From Streptomyces sp. NBC_00659 (GTDB lineage: Bacteria; Actinomycetota; Actinomycetes; Streptomycetales; Streptomycetaceae): DNA of 64,000 nucleotides. The translations under genes and the position numbers were made by a program. The notes beneath the pieces were generated by a model. It saw nothing but the letters and a program-made list of their open reading frames with translations, was not told the origin of the DNA and did not search any database. The stretch is taken from assembly GCF_036226925.1 (NCBI RefSeq), contig NZ_CP109031.1:2046001-2110000 (forward strand). The letters run 5' to 3'. Shown here piece after piece: positions 23,764-33,027 of this stretch; the stretch's first letter is position 1, and every line of letters starts with the position of its first letter.

Positions 23764-25636
23764 TGAACTTGTCCTTGAGTTTCTCGAACTGGGCCAGCGT
23801 CTTGGCGAATTCCGTATTGTTCTGACCGTCGGTCGCCACGAAATACATCCAGCCGTCCTTCGTGGGGTTGAACACCGCCCTGAAGGCGTCGTCGCCCGGA
23901 TTGCCGATCGGACCGGGCGGCAGACCCCTGTGGTAATACGTGTTGTACGGGTCCGGATTGCTGTTGATCTCGGACTCGCCGATGTTGATCTTGCTCTGGC
24001 CCTTCAGGTAATTGAAGGTCGAGTCGAACTGCAGCTTCTGGTTGGTCTCGGTGTTGGTGCTCTTCAGACGGTTGTAGACGACCTCGGCCATCTTGCGGTA
24101 GTCGTCGTGCGTCTTGCCCTCGGCCTGGACCAGGCTCGCGACCGTGACCACCTGAAGGGGATTGTCGAGCTTGAGCGCCTTCGCCTTCGCCACGAGCCCC
24201 AACGCCGTGTACCTCTTGTTGGCCTGCGCGACCATGCTCTTCAGCACGACCTCGGGCTTCATGCCCTTGGCGGCGGGATACGTGAGCGGATAGAGGAACC
24301 CCTCCAAGGGGTCTTTTATGTCCTTTTCGCTGTTCGCCCAGCTCGGCAGCCCGAGGGTCTTGTACTTCTTCTTCGCGACGGCGCTCGTCGTGCCCTTGGC
24401 GAGTCCGAGCTTTTCGTCGATCTTCGCGTACACCTGGACGTTGCGGGCGCCGGGAGGCACGACCACATTGTTCTGGCTCTTGGGGTCGAGCATCAGCGCG
24501 ACGGCGCTCTTGGCCGACATCCCCTTGCGCAGAATATAGGCGCCCGCCTGGATCGACTTGCCCTTGGGATTCTCCGCCTGAGCGGACACGAACGCGTCCA
24601 CGCTCTTGACGACACCGGCCGCTTTGAGCTTCTGGCCGATCACATAACCGACCTCGCCCTTGGAAATCTCGACGGGGACTTGCCCCGAACCCTCGCCCGC
24701 GAAGTCGGGAGCCGCGCTGAAACGATTCTGGTAGTACTGGTACCCGAAATACCCGGCTCCGGCGATACCGCCGCCGAAGACCATGACGACCACCAGACAG
24801 GCGAAACCGTTGCGGCGCTTCTTGCCCTTGCCGCCACCGCGCTCCTTGCGGTCCCCGCGGCCCCGGCGCTTCTTCGGGTCGTCGTCGTCCTCGTCGAGGT
24901 CGTCCTCGTCGTCGTCGCCGCCGGCGAAGAAGGCGTGCTCGCCCTGGTCCGGTCCCGGGTCCCAGTCCGGCTCGGGGTCGGGCTCGGCACGGCGCCGGGC
25001 GGGCGGCTCGGGCGGCGGATAGGCGTCCGGGGTGTTGTAGCCGTCGGGCTGCTCAGCCGTGTACTGGCCCGCGTAGGGGTCTGCGGGGTCGGCCGCGTAC
25101 GGCACCTGGGACTGCGCGCCGGTGCCGTTGTCCGCGTACTGCTGCTGCCCCTGGTTCGGGTACTGCTGCCCGCCCTGGGTGTCGTACTGCTGCTGCCCCT
25201 GGCCCGGGTACTGCTGCTGCCCCTGGTTCGGGTACTGCTGCTGCCCCTGACCGTCGAACTGCTGCTGCCCCTGGCCCGGGTACTGCTGCTGACCCTGGTT
25301 CGGGTACTGCTGCCCGCCCTGGGTGTCGTACTGCTGCTGACCCTGGCCCGGGTACTGCTGCTGACCCTGGTTCGGGTACTGCTGCTGCCCCTGGAACTGC
25401 TGGTCCTGGTACTGCTGCTGGCCCGGGTACTGACCGTGCTGGCCCTGCGGCGGGTACTGCTGGCCCTGGTACTGCTGACCCTGGCCCCAGTCGCCCTGCT
25501 GCGGATAATGCTGCGGCTGGCCGCCGTCGTAGGCGGACTGGCCGTCGGCGGCCTGCCCGCCCCATCCGCCGTCCCCGTACAACGGGTCCTCCGGATGCCA
25601 CGGTTCGGAGCCAGAGCCCCGGCCATACTCAGTCAT
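23744..25636 (-). CDS. mltG: Endolytic murein transglycosylase MltG with Gln-rich N-terminal repeats
   Basis: Cuts nascent peptidoglycan glycan strands at the membrane. The 630-residue protein has a cytosolic N-terminal region of about 270 residues, rich in Gln, Tyr, Pro and Gly, then an acidic and a basic stretch, one membrane helix at about 276-300, and the extracellular YceG-like domain. The catalytic glutamate is in ASLVQAEGKTHDDY, followed by AEVVYNRL, and the conserved DSTFNYL and PYNTYYHRGLPPGPIGNPG are present. The ATG at 25636 gives the conserved MTEYGRG beginning. E. coli MltG is about 340 residues; the extra N-terminus is an actinobacterial addition. It lies between ruvX and aroE. 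Confidence 0.93.
   Translation of the reverse strand: MTEYGRGSGSEPWHPEDPLYGDGGWGGQAADGQSAYDGGQPQHYPQQGDWGQGQQYQGQQYPPQGQHGQYPGQQQYQDQQFQGQQQYPNQGQQQYPGQGQQQYDTQGGQQYPNQGQQQYPGQGQQQFDGQGQQQYPNQGQQQYPGQGQQQYDTQGGQQYPNQGQQQYADNGTGAQSQVPYAADPADPYAGQYTAEQPDGYNTPDAYPPPEPPARRRAEPDPEPDWDPGPDQGEHAFFAGGDDDEDDLDEDDDDPKKRRGRGDRKERGGGKGKKRRNGFACLVVVMVFGGGIAGAGYFGYQYYQNRFSAAPDFAGEGSGQVPVEISKGEVGYVIGQKLKAAGVVKSVDAFVSAQAENPKGKSIQAGAYILRKGMSAKSAVALMLDPKSQNNVVVPPGARNVQVYAKIDEKLGLAKGTTSAVAKKKYKTLGLPSWANSEKDIKDPLEGFLYPLTYPAAKGMKPEVVLKSMVAQANKRYTALGLVAKAKALKLDNPLQVVTVASLVQAEGKTHDDYRKMAEVVYNRLKSTNTETNQKLQFDSTFNYLKGQSKINIGESEINSNPDPYNTYYHRGLPPGPIGNPGDDAFRAVFNPTKDGWMYFVATDGQNNTEFAKTLAQFEKLKDKFNASSGN
25127..25387 (-). 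repeat. In-frame 72-base repeats inside mltG
   Basis: The protein unit is 24 residues (QQYPNQGQQQYPGQG then QQQYDTQGG), in about 3.5 copies covering residues 85-168. Each is built from 8-residue subunits of the type QQQYPxQG, so there is a 24-base period within a 72-base period. Confidence 0.9.
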
Positions 25637-25759
25637 CGATCCCCTACGAGCCGCGAGCCGGCAACGGCCGGCTCCTATGGCCCGGCTCCCGTCCGCCTCT
25701 TTACTGTGCGACGGCTGTTCGAACACCACCGCATCGGGCGGAACGTTACCGTATCGCGA

Positions 25760-26224
25760 TCACATGACCACTTCGACGCCCTCGCCGGGCGACTTGCCTG
25801 ACACCCGTTCGGATTCCAGGGCTTGCTGAAGGATGACGACGGCTGCCGCCTGGTCGATCACGGACCGGCCCTTCTTCGACTTCACGCCCGAGGCGCGCAA
25901 GCCCTGACTGGCCGTGACCGTGGTCATCCTCTCATCCACGAGCCGTACCGGAACAGGAGCAATCCCTTCCGCGAGCTCCTGGGCGAAAGCACGGACCTTG
26001 ACCGCGGCGGGACCCTCGCCCCCCTTGAGGGAGCGAGGGAGTCCGACGACGACCTCGATCGGCTCGTACTCCTCGACGAGCTGCCGCAACCGGCGGTGGG
26101 CGGCCGGGACGTCACGTCCCGGGACCGTCTCCACCGGTGTCGCCAGGATCCCGTCGGGGTCGCACGAGGCGACCCCGATCCGGGCGTCCCCGACGTCGAT
26201 CGCGAGCCGACGTCCTCTGCGCAT
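25760..26224 (-). CDS. ruvX: RuvX/YqgF-family Holliday junction resolvase-like nuclease
   Basis: RNase H-fold protein proposed to resolve recombination junctions or mature 16S rRNA. The 154-residue product has the first acidic motif LAIDVGDARIGVA, the central VVVGLPRSLKGGEG, VRLVDERMTTVTA with its acidic pair, and the late IDQAAAVVILQQAL aspartate. The ATG at 26224 is 11 bases after the alaS stop codon. The order alaS-ruvX-mltG-aroE is kept across actinobacteria including mycobacteria. Confidence 0.93.
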   Translation of the reverse strand: MRRGRRLAIDVGDARIGVASCDPDGILATPVETVPGRDVPAAHRRLRQLVEEYEPIEVVVGLPRSLKGGEGPAAVKVRAFAQELAEGIAPVPVRLVDERMTTVTASQGLRASGVKSKKGRSVIDQAAAVVILQQALESERVSGKSPGEGVEVVM

Positions 26225-26235
26225 GTCCGCGGCCC

Positions 26236-28908
26236 TTACTTGGCCGTCTCGGCGACGAGGCGCTGCACCGCGTCGATGGCGTCGCCGACGGCGGCGGGGT
26301 TCTGGCCACCGCCCTGGGCGACGTCCGGCTTGCCGCCACCGCCGCCACCGAGGGTCTTGGCGGCGGCCCGGACCAGCTCGCCGGCCTTGAGGCCGCGCTC
26401 ACGGGCGGCCTCGTTGGTGGCGATGACCGTCAGCGGCTTGCCGCCCGACAGGGTGAACAGGGCCACGACGGCGGCCCGTCCGCCCTGGATGCGGCCGCGC
26501 ACGTCGAGGACCAGCTTGCGCAGGTCGTCGGCGCCCGTGCCGTCCGGGACCTGACCGGTGACCAGGGCCACTCCGTTGACGTCCTTGGCGGACTCGACGA
26601 GACCGGCGGCGGCCTGGAGGACCTTCTCCGCGCGGAACCTCTCGATCTCCTTCTCGGCGTCCTTCAGCTTGCCGAGCATGGCGGAGATCTTCTCCGGAAG
26701 CTCCTCCGGGCGGCCCTTGACCAGTTCCTGGAGCTGGGCGACGACCGTGTGCTCACGGGCCAGGAAGTTGTACGCGTCGACGCCGACCAGGGCCTCGATG
26801 CGTCGCACGCCGGAGCCGATGGACGACTCGCCGAGCAGCTTGACCAGGCCGAGCTGGGAGGTGTTGTGCACGTGGGTGCCGCCGCACAGCTCCTTGGAGA
26901 AGTCGCCGATGGTCACGACGCGGACGCGCTCGCCGTACTTCTCGCCGAACTCGGCGATGGCGCCCTGCTTCTTCGCCTCGTCCAGGCTCAGGATCTCGGC
27001 GTGCACGTCCAGGTCCCGGGCGAGCACCTCGTTGATCTGCTGCTCGACGTCGGTCATCACGGCCGTCGGGACGGCGGACGGGGAGCCGAAGTCGAAGCGG
27101 AAGCGGCCGGGCTGGTTCTCGGAACCGGCCTGGGCGGCCGTCGGGCCGAGGGCGTCGCGCAGCGCCTGGTGCGTCAGGTGGGTGGCCGAGTGGGCGCGGG
27201 CGATGGCCGTACGACGGCGTACGTCGATGGCGGCCTGGGCCTTGGCGCCTACGGTGACCTCGCCGACCTGGACGACGCCCTTGTGGACGTACACGCCCGG
27301 GACGGGCTTCTGGCAGTCGCGGATCTCGATGACGGCACCGGTGTCGACCCGGATGCGGCCCGTGTCACCGATCTGGCCGCCGCCCTCGGCGTAGAACGGG
27401 GTGCGGTCGAGGACGATCTCGACCTCGTCGCCCTCGGTGGCGGCCGGGGAGGAGACGCCGTCGACGAGGATGCCGACGACCGTCGACTCGACCTCGGTGC
27501 GGTCGTAGCCGATGAAGTCGGTCTCGCCGGCGGCGTCGGCGATCTGACGGTAGGCGCCGAGGTCGGCGTGGCCGGACTTCTTGGCCCGGGCGTCGGCCTT
27601 GGCCTTGTCCCGCTGCTCCTTCATGAGCCGGCGGAAGCCGTCCTCGTCCACCGAGAGGCCCTGTTCGGCGGCCATCTCGAGGGTGAGGTCGATCGGGAAG
27701 CCCCAGGTGTCGTGGAGCAGGAACGCCTTGTCGCCGGCGAGGACCGTGCCGCCGGTCTCCTTGGTGTCGGTGATGGCCGTGTCGAGGATGTTCGTGCCGG
27801 CCTTCAGCGTCTTGAGGAAGGCGGCCTCCTCGGCGAGGGCCACGGTCTCGATCCGCTGCCGGTCGCTGACCAGGTCCGGGTACTGCTGGCCCATCATCTC
27901 GATGACGACGTCGACGAGGTCCTTGACGACCGGACCGGTGGCGCCGAGCAGCCTCATGTTGCGGATGGCGCGGCGCATGATGCGGCGCAGCACATAGCCG
28001 CGGCCCTCGTTGCCGGGGCTCACGCCGTCGCCGATGAGCATCACGGAGGTGCGCATGTGGTCGGTGACCACGCGCAGCGACACGTCGGACTCCGGGGCGG
28101 CGCCGTACGCGACCCCGGTCAGTTCGGTGGCCTTCTTGATGACGGCCATCGAGGTGTCGATCTCGTACAGGTTCTGCACGTCCTGCAGGATCATCGCGAG
28201 GCGTTCCAGGCCGAGGCCCGTGTCGATGTTCTTGCTGGGCAGGTCGCCGAGGATCTCGAAGTCCTCCTTCGAGGTGCCCTCGCCGCGCTCGTACTGCATG
28301 AAGACCAGGTTCCAGATCTCCACGTACCGCTCGTCGTTGACGGCCGGGCCGCCCTCGACGCCGAACTCGGGGCCGCGGTCGTAGTTGATCTCGGAACACG
28401 GGCCGCAGGGGCCGGGAACGCCCATGGACCAGTAGTTGTCCTTCTTGCCGAGGCGCTGGATGCGCTCGGCCGGGACGCCGATCTTGTCGCGCCAGATGGT
28501 CTCGGCCTCGTCGTCGTCGAGGTAGACCGTGATCCACAGGCGCTCCGGGTCGAGCCCGTAACCACCCTTGTCCTGGGGCGTGGTGAGCAGCTCCCAGGCG
28601 TAGGTGATGGCACCTTCCTTGAAGTAGTCACCGAAGGAGAAGTTGCCGCACATCTGGAAGAACGTGCCGTGCCGCGTGGTCTTGCCGACCTCTTCGATGT
28701 CGGGCGTGCGCACGCACTTCTGCACGCTGGTGGCGCGCGCCCAGGGAGCCTTGACCTCACCGAGGAAGTACGGCTTGAAGGGGACCATGCCGGCGGGGAC
28801 CAGGAGCAGAGTCGGGTCGTCCGCGATGAGCGACGCCGAAGGGACGACGGTGTGACCGCGCTCCTCGTAGAAGCTCAACCAGCGGCGGCGGATTTCAGCC
28901 GACTCCAT
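26236..28908 (-). CDS. alaS: Alanyl-tRNA synthetase
   Basis: Charges tRNA-Ala and edits mischarged serine/glycine. The 890-residue protein has the class II catalytic core ([38 protein letters not shown]), a middle tRNA-recognition part, the editing domain with [11 protein letters not shown] (HxxxH) and the [13 protein letters not shown] zinc site, and a C-terminal oligomerisation domain ending in a glycine-rich stretch. The ATG at 28908 overlaps the TGA of the upstream gene by 1 base. It heads the conserved alaS-ruvX-mltG series. Confidence 0.98.
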   Translation of the reverse strand: MESAEIRRRWLSFYEERGHTVVPSASLIADDPTLLLVPAGMVPFKPYFLGEVKAPWARATSVQKCVRTPDIEEVGKTTRHGTFFQMCGNFSFGDYFKEGAITYAWELLTTPQDKGGYGLDPERLWITVYLDDDEAETIWRDKIGVPAERIQRLGKKDNYWSMGVPGPCGPCSEINYDRGPEFGVEGGPAVNDERYVEIWNLVFMQYERGEGTSKEDFEILGDLPSKNIDTGLGLERLAMILQDVQNLYEIDTSMAVIKKATELTGVAYGAAPESDVSLRVVTDHMRTSVMLIGDGVSPGNEGRGYVLRRIMRRAIRNMRLLGATGPVVKDLVDVVIEMMGQQYPDLVSDRQRIETVALAEEAAFLKTLKAGTNILDTAITDTKETGGTVLAGDKAFLLHDTWGFPIDLTLEMAAEQGLSVDEDGFRRLMKEQRDKAKADARAKKSGHADLGAYRQIADAAGETDFIGYDRTEVESTVVGILVDGVSSPAATEGDEVEIVLDRTPFYAEGGGQIGDTGRIRVDTGAVIEIRDCQKPVPGVYVHKGVVQVGEVTVGAKAQAAIDVRRRTAIARAHSATHLTHQALRDALGPTAAQAGSENQPGRFRFDFGSPSAVPTAVMTDVEQQINEVLARDLDVHAEILSLDEAKKQGAIAEFGEKYGERVRVVTIGDFSKELCGGTHVHNTSQLGLVKLLGESSIGSGVRRIEALVGVDAYNFLAREHTVVAQLQELVKGRPEELPEKISAMLGKLKDAEKEIERFRAEKVLQAAAGLVESAKDVNGVALVTGQVPDGTGADDLRKLVLDVRGRIQGGRAAVVALFTLSGGKPLTVIATNEAARERGLKAGELVRAAAKTLGGGGGGKPDVAQGGGQNPAAVGDAIDAVQRLVAETAK

Positions 28909-29261
28909 CAGTGGTCCTCATTCCGGTTGTACGAGTACGTCGTGTTGTCGATGTACTTGATCTGCTTGTTGTCGCCCGACTGCTCGCCGCCGATCGCGGC
29001 GATGCGGCGCTGCGTGGGCAGTTCGGGATCCGGGTGCGCGTTCAGACCGAGCACCTCGCCGAGTTCGGCCTCTCGCTGGGCCATCCCGTCGCGGACGTCG
29101 AGGGCGAACTCCTTGAGCCGGTGGCCCGCGTCGATCGCCTTGTTCGCGGCCTGTGCCGCGAGGCTCTCGGGGGTCAGCTTCTTGAGCTTGCGGTTGACCT
29201 TGGTGGTGGCCCATACACCCGCGGCTGCGCCCGCGGTGAACCAGAACGTACGGCGGAACAT
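28908..29261 (-). CDS. DUF6167-family small protein upstream of alaS
   Basis: Function unknown. The 117-residue product begins with a hydrophobic helix (about residues 5-19, [15 protein letters not shown]) that could be a membrane anchor or uncleaved signal, then a charged helical part ([36 protein letters not shown]), and an Asn/Tyr-rich end. I believe this is the actinobacterial family called DUF6167, from memory. It is coupled to alaS by a 1-base TGATG overlap and follows the DUF948 gene by 7 bases, so the two small membrane proteins and alaS are probably one transcript. Confidence 0.75.
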   Translation of the reverse strand: MFRRTFWFTAGAAAGVWATTKVNRKLKKLTPESLAAQAANKAIDAGHRLKEFALDVRDGMAQREAELGEVLGLNAHPDPELPTQRRIAAIGGEQSGDNKQIKYIDNTTYSYNRNEDH

Positions 29262-29268
29262 CGCTGCG

Positions 29269-29703
29269 TCAGTCCTTCTTCCGCTTTCCCCGCCGCGCGG
29301 ACGGGACGGTGCGGCCCACGATCACGGTACGCCGGGACGCTTTGTCGGGCACATTCTCACGACGGCCTCCGATGGCCCGGCGCACGCCGTACCCGAACGC
29401 CGCGACCTTGACCAGCGGGCCGCCGAACGTGGAGGCGACGGTCGTCGACAGCGCCGAGGCGTTCGACGTGACCTCCTGGACGTCCGACGCGATGGCGTCG
29501 ACCCGGTCGATCTGCGTCTGCGCGGAGCGCACCGCCGCCGAGGCGTCGGCCAGGAGCGGGACGGCCTGGTCGGTCACGTCCGCCACGAGCTTGGTGGTCG
29601 CCCTGAGCGTCTGGGCCAGCCTCACCAGCGCGACGGCGAGGAAGGAGACCAGGATCGCCCAGAAGACGGCCACCAGGATCCCGGCCACCTCACCACCGGA
29701 CAC
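29269..29703 (-). CDS. DUF948-family membrane protein
   Basis: The 144-residue protein has one N-terminal membrane helix (about residues 6-27, VAGILVAVFWAILVSFLAVALV) followed by a long helical, coiled-coil-like part (RLAQTLRATTKLVADVTDQA, SAAVRSAQTQIDRVDAIASD), the pattern of DUF948 proteins, and a basic C-terminus. Function is not known. The GTG at 29703 gives the membrane helix close to the N-terminus; a GGGAG sequence lies about 10 bases upstream. It is the first gene of the run leading into alaS and is divergent from the STAND ATPase. Confidence 0.75.
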   Translation of the reverse strand: MSGGEVAGILVAVFWAILVSFLAVALVRLAQTLRATTKLVADVTDQAVPLLADASAAVRSAQTQIDRVDAIASDVQEVTSNASALSTTVASTFGGPLVKVAAFGYGVRRAIGGRRENVPDKASRRTVIVGRTVPSARRGKRKKD

Positions 29704-29825
29704 TGTGCACCCGCTCCCTGACTGTGTGCCTGAACATCGAAAAGTCGTCACCCGAGCCTATCGCGCCGGGGCCGGGGCTCCGTACCGCATTTATCCGCTC
29801 CGGAGTGTGGAGTTGCGGGAACCGA

Positions 29826-29855
29826 TTGTACGGAGCGCTAACGGGTCAGTACGCT
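29826..29855 (+). promoter_or_regulatory. Likely promoter of the STAND ATPase gene, giving a leaderless mRNA
   Basis: TTGTAC (29826-29831) and TACGCT (29850-29855) are 18 bases apart. Transcription would begin near 29862, within a few bases of the ATG at 29865, so the mRNA would be leaderless; no ribosome-binding site is visible before that ATG. Confidence 0.45.
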
Positions 29856-29860
29856 CCGTA
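29829..29860 (+). promoter_or_regulatory. Inverted repeat across the STAND ATPase promoter
   Basis: TACGGAGCG (29829-29837) and CGCTCCGTA (29852-29860) are perfect 9-base arms separated by 14 bases. They overlap the proposed -35 and -10 boxes. A further half-site GCTCCGTA lies at 29777-29784. This looks like an operator for a dimeric regulator. Confidence 0.6.
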
Positions 29861-29864
29861 TCTC

Positions 29865-32033
29865 ATGCAGCGTTCTCAGCCCGCCCGACACTCCGGTCCT
29901 GCCGCACCCGGCAATCTGCCCCTGGAACTCGACGCGTTCGTGGGGCGCTCCGCCGAGCTCGCGCGGCTGGCCGAGGCACTGGAGACGGTCCGCCTGGTGA
30001 CCGTGACCGGCATGGGAGGTGTCGGCAAGACCCGGTTCGCCACGCACGCCGCGGCGGGGACGTACCCGCGCGACGGCGTGTGGCGCGTGGACCTGTCCGC
30101 GGTGCAGGAACCGGAACTCGTCGAGTACGCCGTGGCCGAGGCCCTCGGCCTGACCGACCACACGGCGAAGCCGGTACGCCGGACGCTGCTCGACCACCTC
30201 GCCGGGCGCCGGCTCCTGCTGGTCCTGGACGGCTTCGAGCATCTGGTCGACGTGAGTGCCTCCTTGGCGGGCGAGTTGCTGCGGCGGGCGCCGGGACTGC
30301 GGGTGCTGGCCGTGGGCCGCAGACCGCTGGGCATCGCGGGCGAGCGGGTGTTCCCGCTGGCTCCGCTGGCCGCGGCGGAGGCGGTCGAGCTGTTCGCGGA
30401 CCGGGCGGCGGCCCGGGTGCCCGGCTTCGCACTGGACGAGGGCAACAGCTCCGACGTCCGGGAGCTGTGCCGGCGGCTGGACGGGATCCCGCTGGCGCTG
30501 GAACTGGCGGCGGGACGCGTCGGCGCCCTGGCCCCCGCGCAGCTCCTGGCCCGCCTGGAGGACCGGTTCCGGCTGCTGACCGGCGGCGTGCGCGACGCGC
30601 CGCCGCGGCACCAGACCCTGCGGACGGCGATCGGCTGGAGCCACGAACTGTGCACACCGGCTGAACGGCTCCTGTGGGCCCGTCTTTCGGTGTTCGCCGG
30701 GCAGTTCGACCTGGAGGCCGCCGAGTACGTGTGCAGCGGGGACGGGCTGCACGCCGACGACGTACTGGACGTGCTCGGCGAGCTGCTCGCGCAGTCGGTG
30801 CTGTCACGCGAGGAGACCGCGGCGGGTGTGCGCTACCGGATGCTGGACACGGTCCGGGCCTACGGCGCGCACTGGCTGGAGGCGACGGGGGACGCGGAGC
30901 GGCTGCGCCGCCGCCACCGCGACTGGTACATGGGCCTGGTCACCTGGTGCGAGCTGGACTGGTTCTCTCCGCGGCAGGCCGAGGTGGCGGTACGCGTCGA
31001 GACGGAACTGCCGAATCTGCGCTGCGCGCTGGAGTACTCGCTCGGCGAACCCGACGAGGCGCATCTGGGCCAGTATCTGGCGGGCGCCCTGTGGTTCTAC
31101 TGGGTCGGCTGCGGCCGCATCTCCGAGGGCAGGCACTGGCTGGAGCGCAGTGTCGAACTCGACGGCGACCGTGACCAGTCACGGCTGAAGGCCCTGTGGG
31201 TGCTCGGCTATGTGGCGGTCCTCCAGGGGGACTCGGTGCCCGCGCTGTCCGCGCTCCAGGAGTGCCGCGAGGAGGCGGAGCGCTGCGAGAACGCCGTCGC
31301 GGTCGCCTACGCCGAGCATCGCACCGGCTGTCTGGCCCTGGTCACGGACGACATGACGCGTGCCGAGGAACTGCTGCGCTCGGCGCTGGACCGCTATCAC
31401 GAGATCGGCGAGCTCAACAGCAATGTGCTGATGGCCCAGGTCGAACTGGCGATGGCGCTCGCCTTCCAGGGCGATCTGCCGGGCGCGGTGAAGCTGTGCG
31501 AGGACGTCCGCGGGGTCTGCGAGGACCACGGGGAGCGCTGGGCGCTGGCGTACGCGTTGTACGTCCTCGCGTACGAGGCCCAGGCCGAGGGCGATCAGGC
31601 GCGGGCCCGCGGACTGCTGGAGCAGGGGCTCGGTATCGCGCACGGCTTCCACGATCTGCTCGGTGCCGTTCTCGCGGTCGAGCTGCTCGCCCTGGTCACG
31701 GTGGCGGAGGGCGATCCGGCCGAGGCCGCGGTGCTCCAGGGGGCGGCGTCGCGGATGTGGCCGTCGGTGGGCCTGCCGCTGTTCGGTTCGGCGTACTACA
31801 ACGCGCCGCACGAGCGCTGTGCGGCTCTTTCCCGGCAGCAGCTGGGCGACGAGCGCTACGAGGAGTGCGTACGGGCGGGAGCGCTGCTCGGGCAGGACGC
31901 GGCGGTCGCCCGTGCGCTGGGTGGTGCCGGGGTGCCTCCGCTCGGGGCGGTGCCGTCGCCGCGCAGACTGCCCCCGGACGTGCGAGAGCCCGCCGTCTCG
32001 CCCACCTCGAAGGGCGGGGAGACGACGGGCTGA
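29865..32033 (+). CDS. STAND-family ATPase with TPR-like C-terminus, no DNA-binding domain
   Basis: The 722-residue protein has an NB-ARC-like ATPase: Walker A GMGGVGKT at 49-56, Walker B LLLVLDGFE at 117-125, a sensor stretch RVLAVGRRPLGI, and the GIPLALELAAGRV motif. After a winged-helix-like part come many helical repeats (such as RAEELLRSALDRYHEIGE, ALAYALYVLAYEAQAEGD) of the TPR type. Relatives (AfsR/SARP and LuxR-type 'predicted ATPases') carry a DNA-binding domain at one end; I see none here, so it may sense a signal and act through a partner. The ATG at 29865 is chosen; an in-frame TTG at 29826 is possible. It is a single plus-strand gene between the alaS run and rpsD. Confidence 0.75.
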   Translation: MQRSQPARHSGPAAPGNLPLELDAFVGRSAELARLAEALETVRLVTVTGMGGVGKTRFATHAAAGTYPRDGVWRVDLSAVQEPELVEYAVAEALGLTDHTAKPVRRTLLDHLAGRRLLLVLDGFEHLVDVSASLAGELLRRAPGLRVLAVGRRPLGIAGERVFPLAPLAAAEAVELFADRAAARVPGFALDEGNSSDVRELCRRLDGIPLALELAAGRVGALAPAQLLARLEDRFRLLTGGVRDAPPRHQTLRTAIGWSHELCTPAERLLWARLSVFAGQFDLEAAEYVCSGDGLHADDVLDVLGELLAQSVLSREETAAGVRYRMLDTVRAYGAHWLEATGDAERLRRRHRDWYMGLVTWCELDWFSPRQAEVAVRVETELPNLRCALEYSLGEPDEAHLGQYLAGALWFYWVGCGRISEGRHWLERSVELDGDRDQSRLKALWVLGYVAVLQGDSVPALSALQECREEAERCENAVAVAYAEHRTGCLALVTDDMTRAEELLRSALDRYHEIGELNSNVLMAQVELAMALAFQGDLPGAVKLCEDVRGVCEDHGERWALAYALYVLAYEAQAEGDQARARGLLEQGLGIAHGFHDLLGAVLAVELLALVTVAEGDPAEAAVLQGAASRMWPSVGLPLFGSAYYNAPHERCAALSRQQLGDERYEECVRAGALLGQDAAVARALGGAGVPPLGAVPSPRRLPPDVREPAVSPTSKGGETTG

Positions 32034-32037
32034 CACT

Positions 32038-32059
32038 GACGCGCAGGTGGTACCGCGTC
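32038..32059 (+). terminator. Weak hairpin between the STAND gene and rpsD
   Basis: GACGCG/CGCGTC with a 10-base loop in the 39-base gap between two converging genes. The stem is short, so this is only a possible two-way terminator. Confidence 0.3.
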
Positions 32060-32072
32060 CGCTGTCGGAAGA

Positions 32073-32687
32073 TCAGCGGGCGTAGTACTCGACGACGAGC
32101 TGCTCGTCGCAGATCACCGGGATCTCCTTGCGGTTCGGCTCGCGGTCCAGGCGGAACGCCAGGGCCGGGAGGTTCACCTGGAGGTAGCGCGGGGTCTCAC
32201 CGTCGGGGGCGAAGCCGCCCGCGCGGGAAACCTCGAACAGCGTCTTGCTGCGGCTGCGCTCGCGGACCATCACGACGTCGTCGGGACGGACGCGGAACGA
32301 GGGCTTGTCGACCTTCTGGCCGTTGACCTCGATGTGACCGTGAACGACCATCTGGCGGGCCTGGTAGATCGTGCGGGCGATGCCCGAACGAAGGACCAGC
32401 GCGTCGAGACGACGCTCCAGCTCGATGATCAGGGCCTCACCGGTCTTGCCCTGGACCTTGGAGGCACGCTCGTAGGCGCGGACGAGCTGGCGCTCGGACA
32501 CGTCGTACTGCGCGCGCAGACGCTGCTTCTCGAGCAGACGGACCTTGTAGTCCGAGTTCTGCTTGCGGCCACGGCCGTGCTCACCCGGCGGGTAGGGGCG
32601 GGCCTCGAAGTACTTGACAGCCTTCGGGGTCAGCGCGATACCGAGCGCACGCGACTTCTTGACCTTGGGGCGGGACTGGTTCGCCAT
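32073..32687 (-). CDS. rpsD: Ribosomal protein S4, zinc-free type
   Basis: Primary 16S rRNA-binding protein of the small subunit. The 204-residue protein has the S4 RNA-binding fold ([38 protein letters not shown]) and the conserved end [10 protein letters not shown]. The N-terminal region ([20 protein letters not shown]) has no cysteines, so the zinc knuckle of the classic form is missing; Streptomyces S4 is of this C-minus type. Unlike in most bacteria it is not beside rpoA. The ATG at 32687 follows GAGGTG 8 bases upstream. S4 often controls its own mRNA, but I could not identify a regulatory fold in the leader. Confidence 0.97.
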   Translation of the reverse strand: MANQSRPKVKKSRALGIALTPKAVKYFEARPYPPGEHGRGRKQNSDYKVRLLEKQRLRAQYDVSERQLVRAYERASKVQGKTGEALIIELERRLDALVLRSGIARTIYQARQMVVHGHIEVNGQKVDKPSFRVRPDDVVMVRERSRSKTLFEVSRAGGFAPDGETPRYLQVNLPALAFRLDREPNRKEIPVICDEQLVVEYYAR

Positions 32688-33027
32688 GAACCAAACACCT
32701 CATGTTTCTGATGCGAATACGGCTTCACCAGGGTTAGGGGAGGTCGCAATCCGCAGCCCGGGAAACCCTCCTCGCCGCCGTGGCGAACCACGTGGACGGG
32801 GCGGGCAGCCGCTCCTGGGTCTGGGCACATACGTGCAGCACGCGAATAACCCACCGGCCGGTCCCGGAAATCCGGGTGGTGGTGGGCTGCCCGCGACACC
32901 TTCGACGGTGCGCGACGCTCCTGGAATCCCCCCGTGGAGGCAGGGGCTCCGGCTGGATGTCCCGTTCTGGTGGTACCGACCGGAGCCGGACACGGGACGC
33001 AGCGCTTCGAGCCATGCTACAGGGTGC
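32688..33027. other. Intergenic region between rarA and rpsD
   Basis: About 340 bases without a gene. It holds a likely rarA terminator stem (32945-32987), a small CCCGG-AAAT-CCGGG stem near 32864-32877, and presumably the rpsD promoter and leader. I could not settle on convincing promoter boxes. I checked for a T-box and for tRNA-like folds and saw neither. Confidence 0.5.
32945..32987 (-). terminator. Stem-loop downstream of rarA
   Basis: GGCTCCGG (32945-32952) pairs with CCGGAGCC (32980-32987) around a 27-base loop, about 40 bases after the rarA stop codon. The long loop makes it a moderate candidate. Confidence 0.4.

Noticed and set aside
25127..25387. CRISPR-like regular repeats
   Set aside because: The repeats are in frame inside mltG, the units abut without unique spacers, and they encode a regular Gln-rich peptide.
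32688..33027. Possible T-box or tRNA-like element upstream of rpsD (a GGTACCACC stretch)
   Set aside because: The T-box core UGGNACCGCG is not present and no specifier-loop or cloverleaf arrangement can be drawn.
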